A stretch of 64,000 nt of DNA from Fibrobacter sp. UWH6 (GCF_900142465.1 NZ_FRAX01000001.1:1-64000); one strand, 5' to 3'; positions 41,603-51,051 are shown, counted from the first letter of the stretch. Program-made: numbers and translations. Notes: generated from the letters alone by a model not told the origin.

Positions 41603-43003
41603 CTATTTTTTCCAAACATACCGGTCCAGCAGGTAGGCTAGGAGCATCTGCTGATCCTGGGTTCCGTTAGCCAGTTCCCTGGCCAGGGGGATGAAGTGGC
41701 TGATGCGTTCCTTGGCCTTCTGTCCACCGAAGTGCTTGCTAACCTCTTGCAGTTGCTTGAGGGTGCGTTCGCCAACCTTCTTGGCGATGGCTTCGTTGGT
41801 CAGAGGTTCCTGCTTGATGAAATTGATACCGAAGTCTGCTGCAGTCTTCTTGATTTCAATTTCTTCCACCGGGGTAATCAGGGAAATGCAGACACCGCTA
41901 CGGCCTGCACGGGCGGTACGTCCGCTGCGATGCACGTAAACTTCATGATCGTCCGGGTGGTCGTAAACGATAACGTGGGTGACGTGGTCCACGTCAATAC
42001 CGCGGGCGGCAACGTCTGTACAAATCAAGATGCGCAATTTCTTTTCGCGGAAGGCGTTTAGGGTCTTTTCGCGGAGAGACTGGCTAACGTCGCCAGACAA
42101 TGCGCCAACGTTAAAACCGTAACCGGAAAGAACCTGTTCCAGATAGCTGACGTCGCATTTCTTGTTGCAGAAAATCATGCAACTTTCGGGGTTCTCATAT
42201 TCCAGAACCTTGATGGTCATGGAATCCTTATCCATTACGTCGCAGGAATACCAGCGGTGTTCAAGATTGTTTGCGATAACCTTGTCATAAGACAGAGAAA
42301 GGAACTCTGCGGAGGGTCGCTGGAATTCGCGGGCCAGGCTCTTGACGGTCTGGGGAATGGTGGCACTGAACATGGTACAGGCCAACTGCTTGGGAAGATA
42401 CTTGCGGATCTTCTGCATGTCGGGGTAGAAACCCATGGAAAGCATTTCGTCGGCTTCGTCCAGAACCAAGTCGCGGATGTCCAAAAAGTCTACGTTACCG
42501 CGCTGCACATGGTCCATCAGACGGCCCGGTGTGGCTACGATAATATGCACGCCTTCCTTAAGAGCCTTCAGCTGGGGTTCGTAAGAAACGCCACCGAAGA
42601 TGGCCACAGACTTGATGCCTGTCCCTGCAGAAAGTTTCTGAACTTCGTCCTGCACCTGAATTGCCAATTCGCGGGTGGGCACCAGAATCAATGCCTGGGG
42701 AAACAGGTGGTCACGAACGATGACCTGCAAAAGGGGCAGCACGTATGCGCCGGTCTTGCCGGAACCTGTCTTGGACTGCACCAGCATATCGCGGGCGGCC
42801 AGCATATAGGGCATGGTCTTACGCTGGACGGGCATCAGGTCGGTCCAGCCGTGGCTTGCGAGAATGGCCTTCTGTTCGGCCGGCAGCATGTCAAAAGTAT
42901 AGTCGGGGAGCTTGTGCTCGGGCTCAATAATATTAATCGGAGTCAAAAACGGGTTGACTTTTGTTTCCTTGGAAACGTTTTCTTCTTTTACTTCTTCGCT
43001 CAT
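41603..43003 (-). CDS. DEAD-box ATP-dependent RNA helicase
   Basis: 466 residues. Motifs in order: Q motif region PAEQKAILASHGWTDLMPVQ, motif I QSKTGSGKTGAYVLP, Ia PTRELA, Ib TPGRLMDH, II DEADEMLS, III SATIPQ, V CTDVAARGIDVDHV and VI HRSGRTARAGRSG. It unwinds RNA or remodels ribonucleoproteins using ATP; the C-terminal ~90 residues may be an RNA-binding extension. The N-terminus (VNPFLTPINIIEPEHKLPDY) is family-atypical. ATG 43003 starts MSEEVKEENV; the longer frame to 43045 overlaps the previous gene. Which of rhlE/deaD/csh it corresponds to is not clear. Confidence 0.93.
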   Translation of the reverse strand: MSEEVKEENVSKETKVNPFLTPINIIEPEHKLPDYTFDMLPAEQKAILASHGWTDLMPVQRKTMPYMLAARDMLVQSKTGSGKTGAYVLPLLQVIVRDHLFPQALILVPTRELAIQVQDEVQKLSAGTGIKSVAIFGGVSYEPQLKALKEGVHIIVATPGRLMDHVQRGNVDFLDIRDLVLDEADEMLSMGFYPDMQKIRKYLPKQLACTMFSATIPQTVKSLAREFQRPSAEFLSLSYDKVIANNLEHRWYSCDVMDKDSMTIKVLEYENPESCMIFCNKKCDVSYLEQVLSGYGFNVGALSGDVSQSLREKTLNAFREKKLRILICTDVAARGIDVDHVTHVIVYDHPDDHEVYVHRSGRTARAGRSGVCISLITPVEEIEIKKTAADFGINFIKQEPLTNEAIAKKVGERTLKQLQEVSKHFGGQKAKERISHFIPLARELANGTQDQQMLLAYLLDRYVWKK

Positions 43004-43016
43004 AATGAGCGCAAAG

Positions 43017-44291
43017 TTAGAAAATTTTGTTCCAGTGGTATTCAATACCGAAGCTGATGAACCAGTCTACAGTGGATGCGCCAACTGTTGTGGGCTCCGC
43101 CGCAGCCTCGGGAGAGGGGGCTGTGTAGACATCGCGTCCGCGGCTAGAAATTCCTGTACGGACACTAAATCCATAATGGTCGAGGAATACGAATTGCCCA
43201 CCAAAACCTAGTAGGGCTCCCTTATAGGCGTCTTCAAACTTGACTCGGGATTCGTAAGATCTAGAAGGCTTGCTGACCGTATTCTTGACCGCGATATCTT
43301 CGGAGTAGAAACTGTATTGGAAACCCAGGAAGGCAAAACTGTGAATGTCGAGCCATTTGAAAGGATCGAAGGATTTAGAAAACATGACGTTTAGACCGAC
43401 TTCGTGTTGCGTAAAGTCCCAGTGGTCCAACTCGTTATATATGGTATCCCTATCATCTGTTTTTGCGGCGTGTTTGGAATAACGATAGAATATTTCGCCG
43501 CCGATAAAGCCGTACCAAGTTCCGCCTGCGTACAAAGTAAATAATGGTGTGGAGTCGTCAATGAAATTCCACAGAGAAACGGAATCCTTGGTGGTGCGGT
43601 AATTGTGAATGCGACTTCTTGTGTGGCTGTTGTACCAGCTGTCCGGAGTAAAGGGAATTTGGGCCTGGGCGTAACCGGCTGAAATACCGGCCCATGCTCT
43701 GAAATCGGGAACTTCCTTGTAGAAGTCATCGGGTTCGGTTAGCTTCTTGGCCCGTTCTTCCTTGCTGAGCCTGCGGGTTGTATTGCGGTCGAAAAAGGTG
43801 CCTGCAATGTCGTCGCCAAGGGCGATCTTGTCGGCTTTCTTTGGTACTGTTCCCGCAGATCTTGGTTCAGAAGAGGTCTCGTCAAAAATGGCAATCAGGA
43901 GCTCGCTACCCTTGTCCGAAATGAACATGACGATCTTGTCTTCGACAGACTGAATCTTTGCACTCATGGAAGGGTGTCGTGCCTTGAGGTGGCCCGACGT
44001 TAGACCCGGCTCGATGTTGGCGCTGAGCCAGCTTCCGTAACGGACCGCGATAGAGTCTCGTTCCCATTCGCCTAGGGTACGGCATTTGGGTTCGCCGATG
44101 CCCATGTTGGTTCTGCGGAGGGAAAGGCAGAACTCCTTGGGGTCGATGGGAAGTTCCTTATCGATGTTCCAGATAAGAATGTCTGCATTCTGCCAGAGGG
44201 TCCACCTGGAATCGAAGTAGACGTTGCCTGCATTGGCGATGGTTATGAAGACGAATAACAGCAAACCGATTAAAGAACGGAAGGACTTCAT
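43017..44291 (-). CDS. Secreted outer-membrane protein of unknown function
   Basis: 424 residues. A signal peptide (to about residue 22, LFVFITIANA) precedes a globular region with several Trp and Arg, and a C-terminal half (about 230-424) of beta strands with aromatic/Gly alternation ending WFISFGIEYHWNKIF, whose terminal Phe is typical for barrel insertion by BAM. It starts 4 bases inside the preceding lipoprotein gene (ATGA), so the two are coupled and probably partner in the outer membrane. No named family recognised. Confidence 0.7.
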   Translation of the reverse strand: MKSFRSLIGLLLFVFITIANAGNVYFDSRWTLWQNADILIWNIDKELPIDPKEFCLSLRRTNMGIGEPKCRTLGEWERDSIAVRYGSWLSANIEPGLTSGHLKARHPSMSAKIQSVEDKIVMFISDKGSELLIAIFDETSSEPRSAGTVPKKADKIALGDDIAGTFFDRNTTRRLSKEERAKKLTEPDDFYKEVPDFRAWAGISAGYAQAQIPFTPDSWYNSHTRSRIHNYRTTKDSVSLWNFIDDSTPLFTLYAGGTWYGFIGGEIFYRYSKHAAKTDDRDTIYNELDHWDFTQHEVGLNVMFSKSFDPFKWLDIHSFAFLGFQYSFYSEDIAVKNTVSKPSRSYESRVKFEDAYKGALLGFGGQFVFLDHYGFSVRTGISSRGRDVYTAPSPEAAAEPTTVGASTVDWFISFGIEYHWNKIF

Positions 44292-44977
44292 TTATTCACT
44301 CCCGTATAAAGGTTGCTGCGAATCTGTCGCACGGAGGCTCGAACAAGAAGCTCCAGGTCCTGCAAACTGAACTTGACAATGGGATGCTGAATTTCATCGA
44401 CGGCGCTAAACAGCGGACGTTGCTTCAGATTGTCCCATAAAGTGTAGGATACGATGGCGCTGATATTCTGGACTACGGATTTTTCCTGACTTTCATTGTG
44501 GATCAGGGCGTAATCAAAGTAGTCTTCCCGCTTCAGGTCGGTTCCGACGATAACTTCATGAATCAGTAAAATCTCGGGCGGCACTTTGCCTGCGCTGTCC
44601 TTGACGACGACTCCCTGTTCAGGAAGTTTGCCCTTCATGAAAATGCGGTCGTCCAGTTTCTGACTTTCTTCGGGGAAGCCGGCGAGGACTTTTTCCGAAA
44701 GGACATTCAGCTTGCTATATCCGCCGCGAAGTTCGTCCAGCATAATCTGGGCGCAGAATTCCGTTGACTTGATCTGGGTGCTGTCTCCAAAGTCAAGTCG
44801 CTTGGCAAACCAGCTGGTGCGTGTCAGGACAAATGCGTCCTGTACGCCGGCAACGGCCAGTTCCCCGTAGGGGGCCTTATGGTATGCGGGATGAGACTTG
44901 GTCCAATGATAACTTTGGCTGCACCCAACAAGAGTGCAAACCAAAATAGCTATCATCAGAACAAGAACATTTCTCAT
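44288..44977 (-). CDS. Lipoprotein of unknown function
   Basis: 229 residues from ATG 44977: a short signal peptide with lipobox CTLVGCSQ (Cys about residue 19). A longer frame to 45034 hides the lipobox behind 19 extra residues and is rejected. The mature domain has VAGVQDAFVLTRTSWFAKRL and PPEILLIHEVIVGTDLK with predicted alpha/beta character. No family recognised. Translationally coupled to the next gene, an outer-membrane barrel-like protein, suggesting a lipoprotein-barrel pair. Confidence 0.75.
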   Translation of the reverse strand: MRNVLVLMIAILVCTLVGCSQSYHWTKSHPAYHKAPYGELAVAGVQDAFVLTRTSWFAKRLDFGDSTQIKSTEFCAQIMLDELRGGYSKLNVLSEKVLAGFPEESQKLDDRIFMKGKLPEQGVVVKDSAGKVPPEILLIHEVIVGTDLKREDYFDYALIHNESQEKSVVQNISAIVSYTLWDNLKQRPLFSAVDEIQHPIVKFSLQDLELLVRASVRQIRSNLYTGVNK

Positions 44978-45049
44978 AGCGATATTAGCGTAAAGGTTAA
45001 AGTGTAAAGAAAATCTTTCTCCTTTAACCTTCATTCTTTAACCTTTATC

Positions 45050-45721
45050 CTAAACAGCGCCCCACTGTTCACGGTAGGCGTAAACCTTTTCCAGGATGCC
45101 TTCCGGAGCGTTGATGGCCTTGCGGTTTTCTTCCTTTTCCAGGAAGGCGATGATGTCGTTGATGTTCACGATGGAGTGAGCTTCAATTCCGTATTCTTCC
45201 TGAACGGTCTGCAGGGCAGACTTGCCGTTGTCCAACTTTTCCTTGCGGTCCACGGAAATCAGAAGACCGATCACATTTGCGTTTTCGATGTTCTTGAGGA
45301 TCTGGAGGGTTTCGTTCACGGAAGTACCAGCGGTAATCACATCTTCGATAATGACTACGTTGGTCTTTTCAGCATACTTGTAGCCTACCAAGGAGCCGCC
45401 TTCACCGTGGTCCTTCACTTCCTTACGATTGTAGGTGAAGGTCAGGTTCTTGGCGTACACGTCGGAAAGCTTCATGGCGGTAGCTGCGCACAGGGGGATG
45501 CCCTTGTAGGCGGGACCATAGAGGTTGGTTGCCTTGCCGTCAAAATGTTCGACGAAAGCGGCGGCGTAGAATTCTGCCAGCTTGGAAAGGGATGCGCCGG
45601 TACGGAATTCTCCGGTGTTGATGAAATACGGGGTGTTACGGCCGCTCTTGGTTACGAAGTCGCCGAACTTGAGGGCGCCGGATTCTACCAGAAAATGGAC
45701 GAATGCATCAGTCTTTGTCAT
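45050..45721 (-). CDS. pyrE: Orotate phosphoribosyltransferase
   Basis: 223 residues. The PRPP-binding motif is VVIIEDVITAGTSVNE, preceded by KEVKDHGEGGSLVGYKY, and the N-terminal region GALKFGDFVTKSGRNTPYFI binds orotate. It forms orotidine 5'-phosphate in pyrimidine synthesis. Downstream of purU and a small membrane protein in the same direction (42 bp after the latter); whether they share a transcript is unclear. Confidence 0.96.
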   Translation of the reverse strand: MTKTDAFVHFLVESGALKFGDFVTKSGRNTPYFINTGEFRTGASLSKLAEFYAAAFVEHFDGKATNLYGPAYKGIPLCAATAMKLSDVYAKNLTFTYNRKEVKDHGEGGSLVGYKYAEKTNVVIIEDVITAGTSVNETLQILKNIENANVIGLLISVDRKEKLDNGKSALQTVQEEYGIEAHSIVNINDIIAFLEKEENRKAINAPEGILEKVYAYREQWGAV

Positions 45722-45763
45722 TTTAAAACTCGCTGTTTTTTATGGATATACAAAATTTGGGTT

Positions 45764-46243
45764 CTATGCGTTTGCCCCGGTCAGCATGGCGGCGATATTT
45801 GCAAAGACGCCAGTCTGTTCGGTCAGGATTTCTGCGGCAATCAGGATGGCTACCACCAGCACGCAGACTCCGATATAAACGTAGAAGGATTTCTTGAAAC
45901 CCTTAATCTTAAGCTTGAAGATCAACCAGACTACAACGCTCAGCACGGCGCTGAAAACCCATGCGGCCATGGCGCCCAGGCTTACGCCGGGAATCATGTT
46001 GATGACATAGGTGAGGGCGATGCCCGGTGCGAAGTAGAAGAGGATGCACAGGACGCACAACAGGGCGAAACCCACATAGTGGGAAAATCCGCGTTCCCTC
46101 TGGACGATGACCTGAGGTTGTGTCATGGAGGGGTCGTAAGTCGGTTCTGCAACAGGTTCGGCAACCGGTTCCACGGGAGCAGTTGCGGCCTGGATTTCGG
46201 CTTCCTGATTTTCAACTTCCTGATTGTTCTGTTCTTCGGACAT
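45764..46243 (-). CDS. Small membrane protein with acidic N-terminal tail
   Basis: 159 residues. The first 45 residues are Glu/Ala/Pro-rich and probably cytoplasmic, followed by three or four membrane helices (about 56-75, 85-106, 126-143) with no charged residues inside. Its ATG is 9 bases after the purU stop. The fold is not recognised; small integral proteins with this build are often of unknown role. Good coding signal and consistent hydrophobic pattern support a real gene. Confidence 0.7.
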   Translation of the reverse strand: MSEEQNNQEVENQEAEIQAATAPVEPVAEPVAEPTYDPSMTQPQVIVQRERGFSHYVGFALLCVLCILFYFAPGIALTYVINMIPGVSLGAMAAWVFSAVLSVVVWLIFKLKIKGFKKSFYVYIGVCVLVVAILIAAEILTEQTGVFANIAAMLTGANA

Positions 46244-46252
46244 AATTCCTCC

Positions 46253-47098
46253 TTAGAGAATAAAGGTACGGCCGTTATAAACGAATACGCGATGTTCCAG
46301 CCAGAGCTTCAGGGCCTGGGACAGGGTGCGCTTTTCGATATCCTTACCCAGTTCCACCAGTTCATTGATGCTGGCGGTTTCGGGCACGCGCTGGATGTCC
46401 TGGGCGATAATGGGGCCCTGGTCCAGGTCTTCGGTTGCGAAGTGGGCGGTGGCACCGATAATCTTCACACCCTTGTTCCATGCCTGATGGTAGGGCTTGG
46501 CACCCTTGAATGCGGGCAGGAAGCCGTGGTGGATGTTGATGATGCGGTACTTGAATTCTTCGGTAAAGGCGGCAGAAAGAATCTGCATGTAGCGGGCGAG
46601 CACCACGGTGTCGGTCTTGGTTTCTTCGATAATTTCGCGGAAACGGTTTTCCGGAATGTTCTTGTCGGGATTAGACGGAACATAGTAGAAAGGCACGCCG
46701 AAGGAGCCGCCTACAGCTGCCAAGTCAGTGTGGTTGCCTACGATACAGCTGAATTCGCAGGGGAGATCACCGTCGCGGTGCTTCAGGAGCAGGTCGTAAA
46801 GGCAGTGGTCTGTCTTGGAAACGAAAATAGCGACGCGTTCCACCTTGGTGGTGTCGAAAAGTTTCCAGTTCAGCTGGAGGTGACCTTCCAAGGTTTCCAG
46901 ATGCTTGCGGACTTCTTCAATATTTTCTGAATCTGCTTCGAAAACTGCACGGAGGAAGAACGTTTCGATGTCCTTGGCGGTATGCTGCTGGAGATCGATG
47001 ATGTTTGCACCGGCCTTGGCAAGAACTTGCGTGGTGCCGGCAATAAGGCCCTTTTGGTCAGGGCAATGAATTTGTAAAATGTAACGTGTGATAGCCAT
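46253..47098 (-). CDS. purU: Formyltetrahydrofolate deformylase
   Basis: 281 residues. An N-terminal ACT domain (about 1-80, RYILQIHCPDQKGLIAGTTQ) is followed by the formyltransferase-type catalytic domain with IINIHHGFLPAFKGAKPYHQ and VKIIGATAHFATEDLDQGPI, holding the His and Asp used in catalysis. PurU hydrolyses 10-formyl-THF to formate and THF, supplying formate for PurT or balancing one-carbon pools. The ACT domain implies allosteric control (Met/Gly in E. coli). Confidence 0.95.
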   Translation of the reverse strand: MAITRYILQIHCPDQKGLIAGTTQVLAKAGANIIDLQQHTAKDIETFFLRAVFEADSENIEEVRKHLETLEGHLQLNWKLFDTTKVERVAIFVSKTDHCLYDLLLKHRDGDLPCEFSCIVGNHTDLAAVGGSFGVPFYYVPSNPDKNIPENRFREIIEETKTDTVVLARYMQILSAAFTEEFKYRIINIHHGFLPAFKGAKPYHQAWNKGVKIIGATAHFATEDLDQGPIIAQDIQRVPETASINELVELGKDIEKRTLSQALKLWLEHRVFVYNGRTFIL

Positions 47099-47213
47099 GG
47101 ATAAAAAGTTAAAAAATCCCTGTTGACTTTATTGTTTTGTTTACAAAAAACAGGCCCTTTTAGGCCGTTGTTTATTTTGGGTCCTTGTTGATTTTAGTTT
47201 ATAAAAAGATGGT

Positions 47214-47241
47214 TTGAAAGTGTACCGAAAAATGCTATAAT
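47214..47241 (+). promoter_or_regulatory. Promoter of the FISUMP-domain gene
   Basis: TTGAAA (47214-47219) and a perfect TATAAT (47236-47241) are 16 bp apart, with transcription expected near 47248 and AAGAAGGAA just before the ATG at 47276. Confidence 0.8.
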
Positions 47242-47275
47242 TATATCACAAATCTCTTTTGGAAAAGAAGGAACA

Positions 47276-48415
47276 ATGAATTTCAATCGCATGATCAAGA
47301 GCGCTGTCTTTATGGCATTTGGCATGGCTGCAGTCTGCTCTTTTGCAATTCCTCCCAAGACTTGGGACGCTATTTACAACGCAGAAAACGAAGGTGATTA
47401 CACTTCTGCAAAAATCGAAGGCGATATCCGCTTTGGCAAGTACACCCATTACAAGGCTGTGCAGCCGGTGTCCTTCAAGGTTGAAGAAGGTCCGTTCGCA
47501 TTCTCTGTAGCCGGTAATCTGACTGTCGTTGCAGATAAAATTGAAAAAGAAAATTTCTATGAAGTCTGCGGCGAAACCAAGGAAGCCTGGATTTCCTATT
47601 TCAACAAGCCTCGTACTTTTGTAACTGGCAAAGGTAAGGAAAAGTCTGAAGTAGAACAGATTATCAATATTGCCGGTGTGGATCTGGCTTGCGGCAATGA
47701 GCTGTTTGCCGTGTCCGATCTTCGCATCAAGTTTACCAACGAAGCTGCCCAGGAAGCCTGGAAGAAGGAACTGGAAGGCCGCGAAAAGTACCGCCGCGAA
47801 AAGGTGGCTGAATTCCGCCTGGCCGAACAGGAAAAGCGTGCTTCCCTCCGCGAAGTTTCTGGTATGTTTACCGACCCCCGCGATGGTCAGGTTTATCGTA
47901 CCATTAAGGTGGAAGGCCGTGAATGGTTTGCCCAGAACGTGAACTTCAACGTAGATGGTCATTCCTGGTGCTACGAAGATAAGGAATCCTACTGCATGCG
48001 TGGTGGCCGCCTCTACGATCTGGAAGGCGCTCGTAAGGCTTGCCCCGAGGGCTGGCATCTGCCCCGTGACCGCGAATGGCAGGACATGATTACTGGCCTT
48101 ACCCACTGCTATGATGGTGTTGACAAGTGCGAAGCTTTTGCCAAGAAGATGAAAGCTACCACTGGCTGGCAGGGCGGTGGCGGTACCGATGAATATGGCT
48201 TCTCCGTATTCTCTTCCGGTTACCGTAAGATGATTGGTAAGTCTACCGTTCGTTACGAAGACATGGGTGAATACGCCGGTTTCTGGTCTGCTCAGAATGG
48301 TCGTAACGAAACCATCTGGATTTGGGCTATGGGCCGCATGAGTGACCAGATGGTCCGTCAGCTGGTTCCCAGCAAGACCAACGCCTACTCTGTCCGCTGC
48401 ATCAACGGAAACTAG
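47276..48415 (+). CDS. Secreted FISUMP-domain protein
   Basis: 379 residues. A signal peptide (to about residue 25, MAAVCSFA) is followed by a mixed domain and a basic helix (KKELEGREKYRREKVAEFRL), then a FISUMP domain (about 200-375): DGQVYRTIKVEGREWFAQNV, NFNVDGHSWCYEDKESYCMR, RLYDLEGARKACPEGWHLPR, and SVRCINGN at the end. This domain is massively expanded in Fibrobacter, where it occurs on secreted and surface proteins; its exact role is unclear. The conserved Cys pairs suggest disulphides. Single-gene operon with its own promoter and terminator. Confidence 0.92.
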   Translation: MNFNRMIKSAVFMAFGMAAVCSFAIPPKTWDAIYNAENEGDYTSAKIEGDIRFGKYTHYKAVQPVSFKVEEGPFAFSVAGNLTVVADKIEKENFYEVCGETKEAWISYFNKPRTFVTGKGKEKSEVEQIINIAGVDLACGNELFAVSDLRIKFTNEAAQEAWKKELEGREKYRREKVAEFRLAEQEKRASLREVSGMFTDPRDGQVYRTIKVEGREWFAQNVNFNVDGHSWCYEDKESYCMRGGRLYDLEGARKACPEGWHLPRDREWQDMITGLTHCYDGVDKCEAFAKKMKATTGWQGGGGTDEYGFSVFSSGYRKMIGKSTVRYEDMGEYAGFWSAQNGRNETIWIWAMGRMSDQMVRQLVPSKTNAYSVRCINGN

Positions 48416-48461
48416 TATTGAGTTTTGAACAACGAGCGATGAGCCGTTGTTGCGAATAAAA

Positions 48462-48491
48462 AAAGAACCGCGGTTTTGATCGCGGTTCTTT
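48462..48491. terminator. Bidirectional terminator between the FISUMP gene and argS
   Basis: AAAGAACCGCG / CGCGGTTCTTT with an 8-base loop, a T-run on the plus strand and an A-run on the other side. It lies 46 bases after the FISUMP stop and 40 bases from the argS stop. Confidence 0.85.
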
Positions 48492-48531
48492 TTTGTTGAA
48501 GGTGCCGCAGGTTTTGGCTGCGGCTTCTGTA

Positions 48532-50244
48532 TTACATGGAGCGAATCGGGAAGAGGCCCAGGAGGTCCAGGACGTTTTCCAGGACGATCTGGGTGGACTG
48601 CACCAGGAACAGACGGGACTTTTCTTCGGCGCTGCCGAGAACTCGGTCTTCGTGGATGAACTTGTGTGCGGCTTCTGCGATTTCCAATGCATACTGGGCG
48701 AGAACGCTGGGTTCGTCAGCGGCGACAGCGCCGAGAATCTTGTCGGCCTTCTTGGAAAGAAGGTTGATCAAGCTATAGGCGGCATCGTCTGCCAGCTGGT
48801 CGTAGTTCACGTCGGAAACGGGAACGGTGTAGCCGGCCTTGCGCATGATGCTGCAGAGACGGACGTGTGCGTTCTGGACATAAGGACCAGTGTCGCCTTC
48901 AAAGCTCATGACGGCATCCCAATCAAAACGGACGTCCTTCACGCGGCTGTTCTTCAGGTCGTTGAAGGTCAGTGCGGAAATACCGATCTGGCGGGCAATC
49001 AGTTCCTTGTTTTCCAGTTCCGGATTCTTGGCGTCGATGAATTCAAGAATCTTCTTCTGTGCGGCTTCAATGACGTCACGCAAAAGGCTTGCGGTACCTG
49101 TACGAGTCTTACCCTTTTCCCACTTGCCGTCCACCAACTGGAGGATCACGCCAAAGGGAATGTGGTACATATTGGTGTACCATTCGCGGCCCATCTTCTT
49201 AAGAACATGGAATACCTGCTTGAAGTGCAGGGCCTGGCCCAGGTCGACCACATAGAGGCACTTGTCGAAGTTGTATTCCTTCATGCGGTAGTCTGCTGCG
49301 GCCAAGTCGCGGGTTGCGTACAAGGTAGAACCGTCGCTCTTGCGGATCAGGCAGGGATTCAGGTCGAATTCGTCCAGCATCACCACGTCCAGATCCTGGC
49401 TCTTGATCATCAGGTTCTTTTCGCGGAGTTCGTCGAGGATCGCGGGAATCTTGTCTTCGAAGAAGGATTCGCCAGTGTAATGGTCAAAGCCGACGCCCAT
49501 CATGTCGTAGATGCGCATCAGTTCCTTCAGGGTTGCGGCCTTAAAGGCAGACCACAGGGTGCGGTAGAATTCATCGCCCTGTTCCAGCTTGGTAAATGCG
49601 GCGCGTGCTTCGTCTTCGAGACCCGGCTCTTCCTTGCATGCCTTGGAGAAGGCTGCATAAAGGATGTTCAATTCCTTGACTGTCAGGGAATCCAGGGTGG
49701 CCTGGTCGGTGGGACGATTTTCGCGGAGGTACATCACGATCAGCTTGCCGAATGCGGTACCCCAGTCGCCCAGGTGGTTGATTCGTTCGACCTTGTAACC
49801 GGCGGCCTTGTAAATACGGCTCAGGGAGTTACCGATCATGGTGGAACGGAGGTGGTGGAAAGCCAGTTCCTTACCGATGTTGGGGGAGCTGAAGTCAATG
49901 CACACGACCTTGCCGTTGGATTCCTGGTGGCCGTAGGCGAGACCCTTTTCGGCGATAGCTTCGAGAGTGGACTTTGCCAGGAAGTTGCGGTCGATAAAGA
50001 AGTTCAGGTAACCGTTCACGGCTTCCACCTTGGAAAGGCCGGCGGGCAGCTTTACCTGACCAGCCAATTCTTCGGCGATAATCTTCGGAGCCTTGCGCAT
50101 GGTCTTTGCCAGCGAGAAGCAGGGAAGGGTGAAGTTGCCGTGGGTGGTATCAGGCGGCACAGAGATAAGCTTTAGGGCGGCGTCGGCTTCGAATGCGCCG
50201 GTGGCTGCCAGGGCGTTTGCAATTTCTTGCTCAAACGAGTTCAT
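48532..50244 (-). CDS. argS: Arginyl-tRNA synthetase with variant HIGH motif
   Basis: 570 residues. The class I signature region reads DFSSPNIGKELAFHHLRSTM where most ArgRS have SPNIAKPMHVGHLRST, so the first His and the Gly of HxGH are replaced (AFHH). The KMSKS region is also degenerate (WEKGKTRTGTASLLRD), common in ArgRS. The C-terminal domain has HEFIHEDRV-like AAHKFIHEDRVLG and an anticodon-binding DALR region. It charges tRNA-Arg. ATG 50244 has GGAG seven bases upstream and overlaps the rsfS 3' end by 14 bases. Confidence 0.93.
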   Translation of the reverse strand: MNSFEQEIANALAATGAFEADAALKLISVPPDTTHGNFTLPCFSLAKTMRKAPKIIAEELAGQVKLPAGLSKVEAVNGYLNFFIDRNFLAKSTLEAIAEKGLAYGHQESNGKVVCIDFSSPNIGKELAFHHLRSTMIGNSLSRIYKAAGYKVERINHLGDWGTAFGKLIVMYLRENRPTDQATLDSLTVKELNILYAAFSKACKEEPGLEDEARAAFTKLEQGDEFYRTLWSAFKAATLKELMRIYDMMGVGFDHYTGESFFEDKIPAILDELREKNLMIKSQDLDVVMLDEFDLNPCLIRKSDGSTLYATRDLAAADYRMKEYNFDKCLYVVDLGQALHFKQVFHVLKKMGREWYTNMYHIPFGVILQLVDGKWEKGKTRTGTASLLRDVIEAAQKKILEFIDAKNPELENKELIARQIGISALTFNDLKNSRVKDVRFDWDAVMSFEGDTGPYVQNAHVRLCSIMRKAGYTVPVSDVNYDQLADDAAYSLINLLSKKADKILGAVAADEPSVLAQYALEIAEAAHKFIHEDRVLGSAEEKSRLFLVQSTQIVLENVLDLLGLFPIRSM

Positions 50245-50644
50245 TGTCGTCTCCAGACTTCTTGGTGGCTTCGCGAACGAAGTCGGCTTCATTCAGTTCT
50301 TCAATCTTGCCGTCGGCATACAGACGGTCCAAAGAAATTTCGGCGCGCTTTTCTTCTTCGAACAGGTGTACCATCAGGTCCAGGCCTGCGTCGAATACGG
50401 CCCAACGAACACCTTCCTTGTATTCCACACCAAGGGATGAAAGCTTGTTGGCCTTGAATTCCTTGTGGAGTTCATTGAGGATAGCCTGCATCTGGGCTTC
50501 GCTTTCGCAAGTAGCAACCAGGAAAAAGTCGGTTACGTCCTTGATGCCGCGAAGGTCGATAAGTTGCACGTTCTGGGCGCGCAGTTCAAAAAGAATGCTT
50601 GCTCCCAGCTGGATGGATTCCGGCAGGTCATTTCTTGTTGTCAT
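50231..50644 (-). CDS. rsfS: Ribosomal silencing factor RsfS
   Basis: 137 residues. Core motifs: NVQLIDLRGIKDVTDFFLVA, then EGVRWAVFDAGLDLMVHLF, the RsfS/YbeB signature. It binds L14 and blocks subunit joining in slow growth. The gene overlaps the LytR_C lipoprotein gene by 4 bases and argS by 14 bases, a tightly packed operon. Confidence 0.95.
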   Translation of the reverse strand: MTTRNDLPESIQLGASILFELRAQNVQLIDLRGIKDVTDFFLVATCESEAQMQAILNELHKEFKANKLSSLGVEYKEGVRWAVFDAGLDLMVHLFEEEKRAEISLDRLYADGKIEELNEADFVREATKKSGDDNELV

Positions 50645-51051
50645 TTTGTATTTCCCTCTTCGGGTTCGATGATTTGTTTAAAGTCTTTTCCGATATATAC
50701 CGCTGCGTCTACCACGGCTCGCTTACTTGCCACAACCAGCACGTTGTCGGTCTTGAGCGCCCTGGCCAATGCCTGCGCGCCTTCCCATTCCGGATTTCGC
50801 AGCACGATGATCGTCTCGTCGTAATTCTGCAACCGGTCATTGCGGGAACTGACCACGTCAAAACCATTCTGTCTCAGGTAATTTCTCATGGAGGCAGCAG
50901 CACCCTGCATACCACAGCTGTTCAGGACTTCTACGTCGCCCTTGTAAGAGCGGACTTCCTGAACTTTCGGGGCTTCAACTTCTTCCTTGCACCCGAAAAT
51001 TGCCAAACACGCAATGAGACAAAAAGGTATTCTTGCCAGTGATAATCGCAT
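50641..51051 (-). CDS. LytR C-terminal-domain lipoprotein
   Basis: 136 residues from ATG 51051, whose TGATG overlaps the previous gene's stop; a TTG at 51060 is in frame but less likely. Lipobox CLAIFGCKEE (Cys about 21). The mature part, EVEVLNSCGMQGAAASMRNY through ALARALKTDNVLVVASKRAV, matches the LytR_C domain found on LytR-CpsA-Psr and related proteins; here it is free-standing. It lies between an outer-membrane protein and rsfS in one operon, a position also seen for LytR_C genes in other bacteria. Role unknown, perhaps at the envelope. Confidence 0.75.
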   Translation of the reverse strand: MRLSLARIPFCLIACLAIFGCKEEVEAPKVQEVRSYKGDVEVLNSCGMQGAAASMRNYLRQNGFDVVSSRNDRLQNYDETIIVLRNPEWEGAQALARALKTDNVLVVASKRAVVDAAVYIGKDFKQIIEPEEGNTK

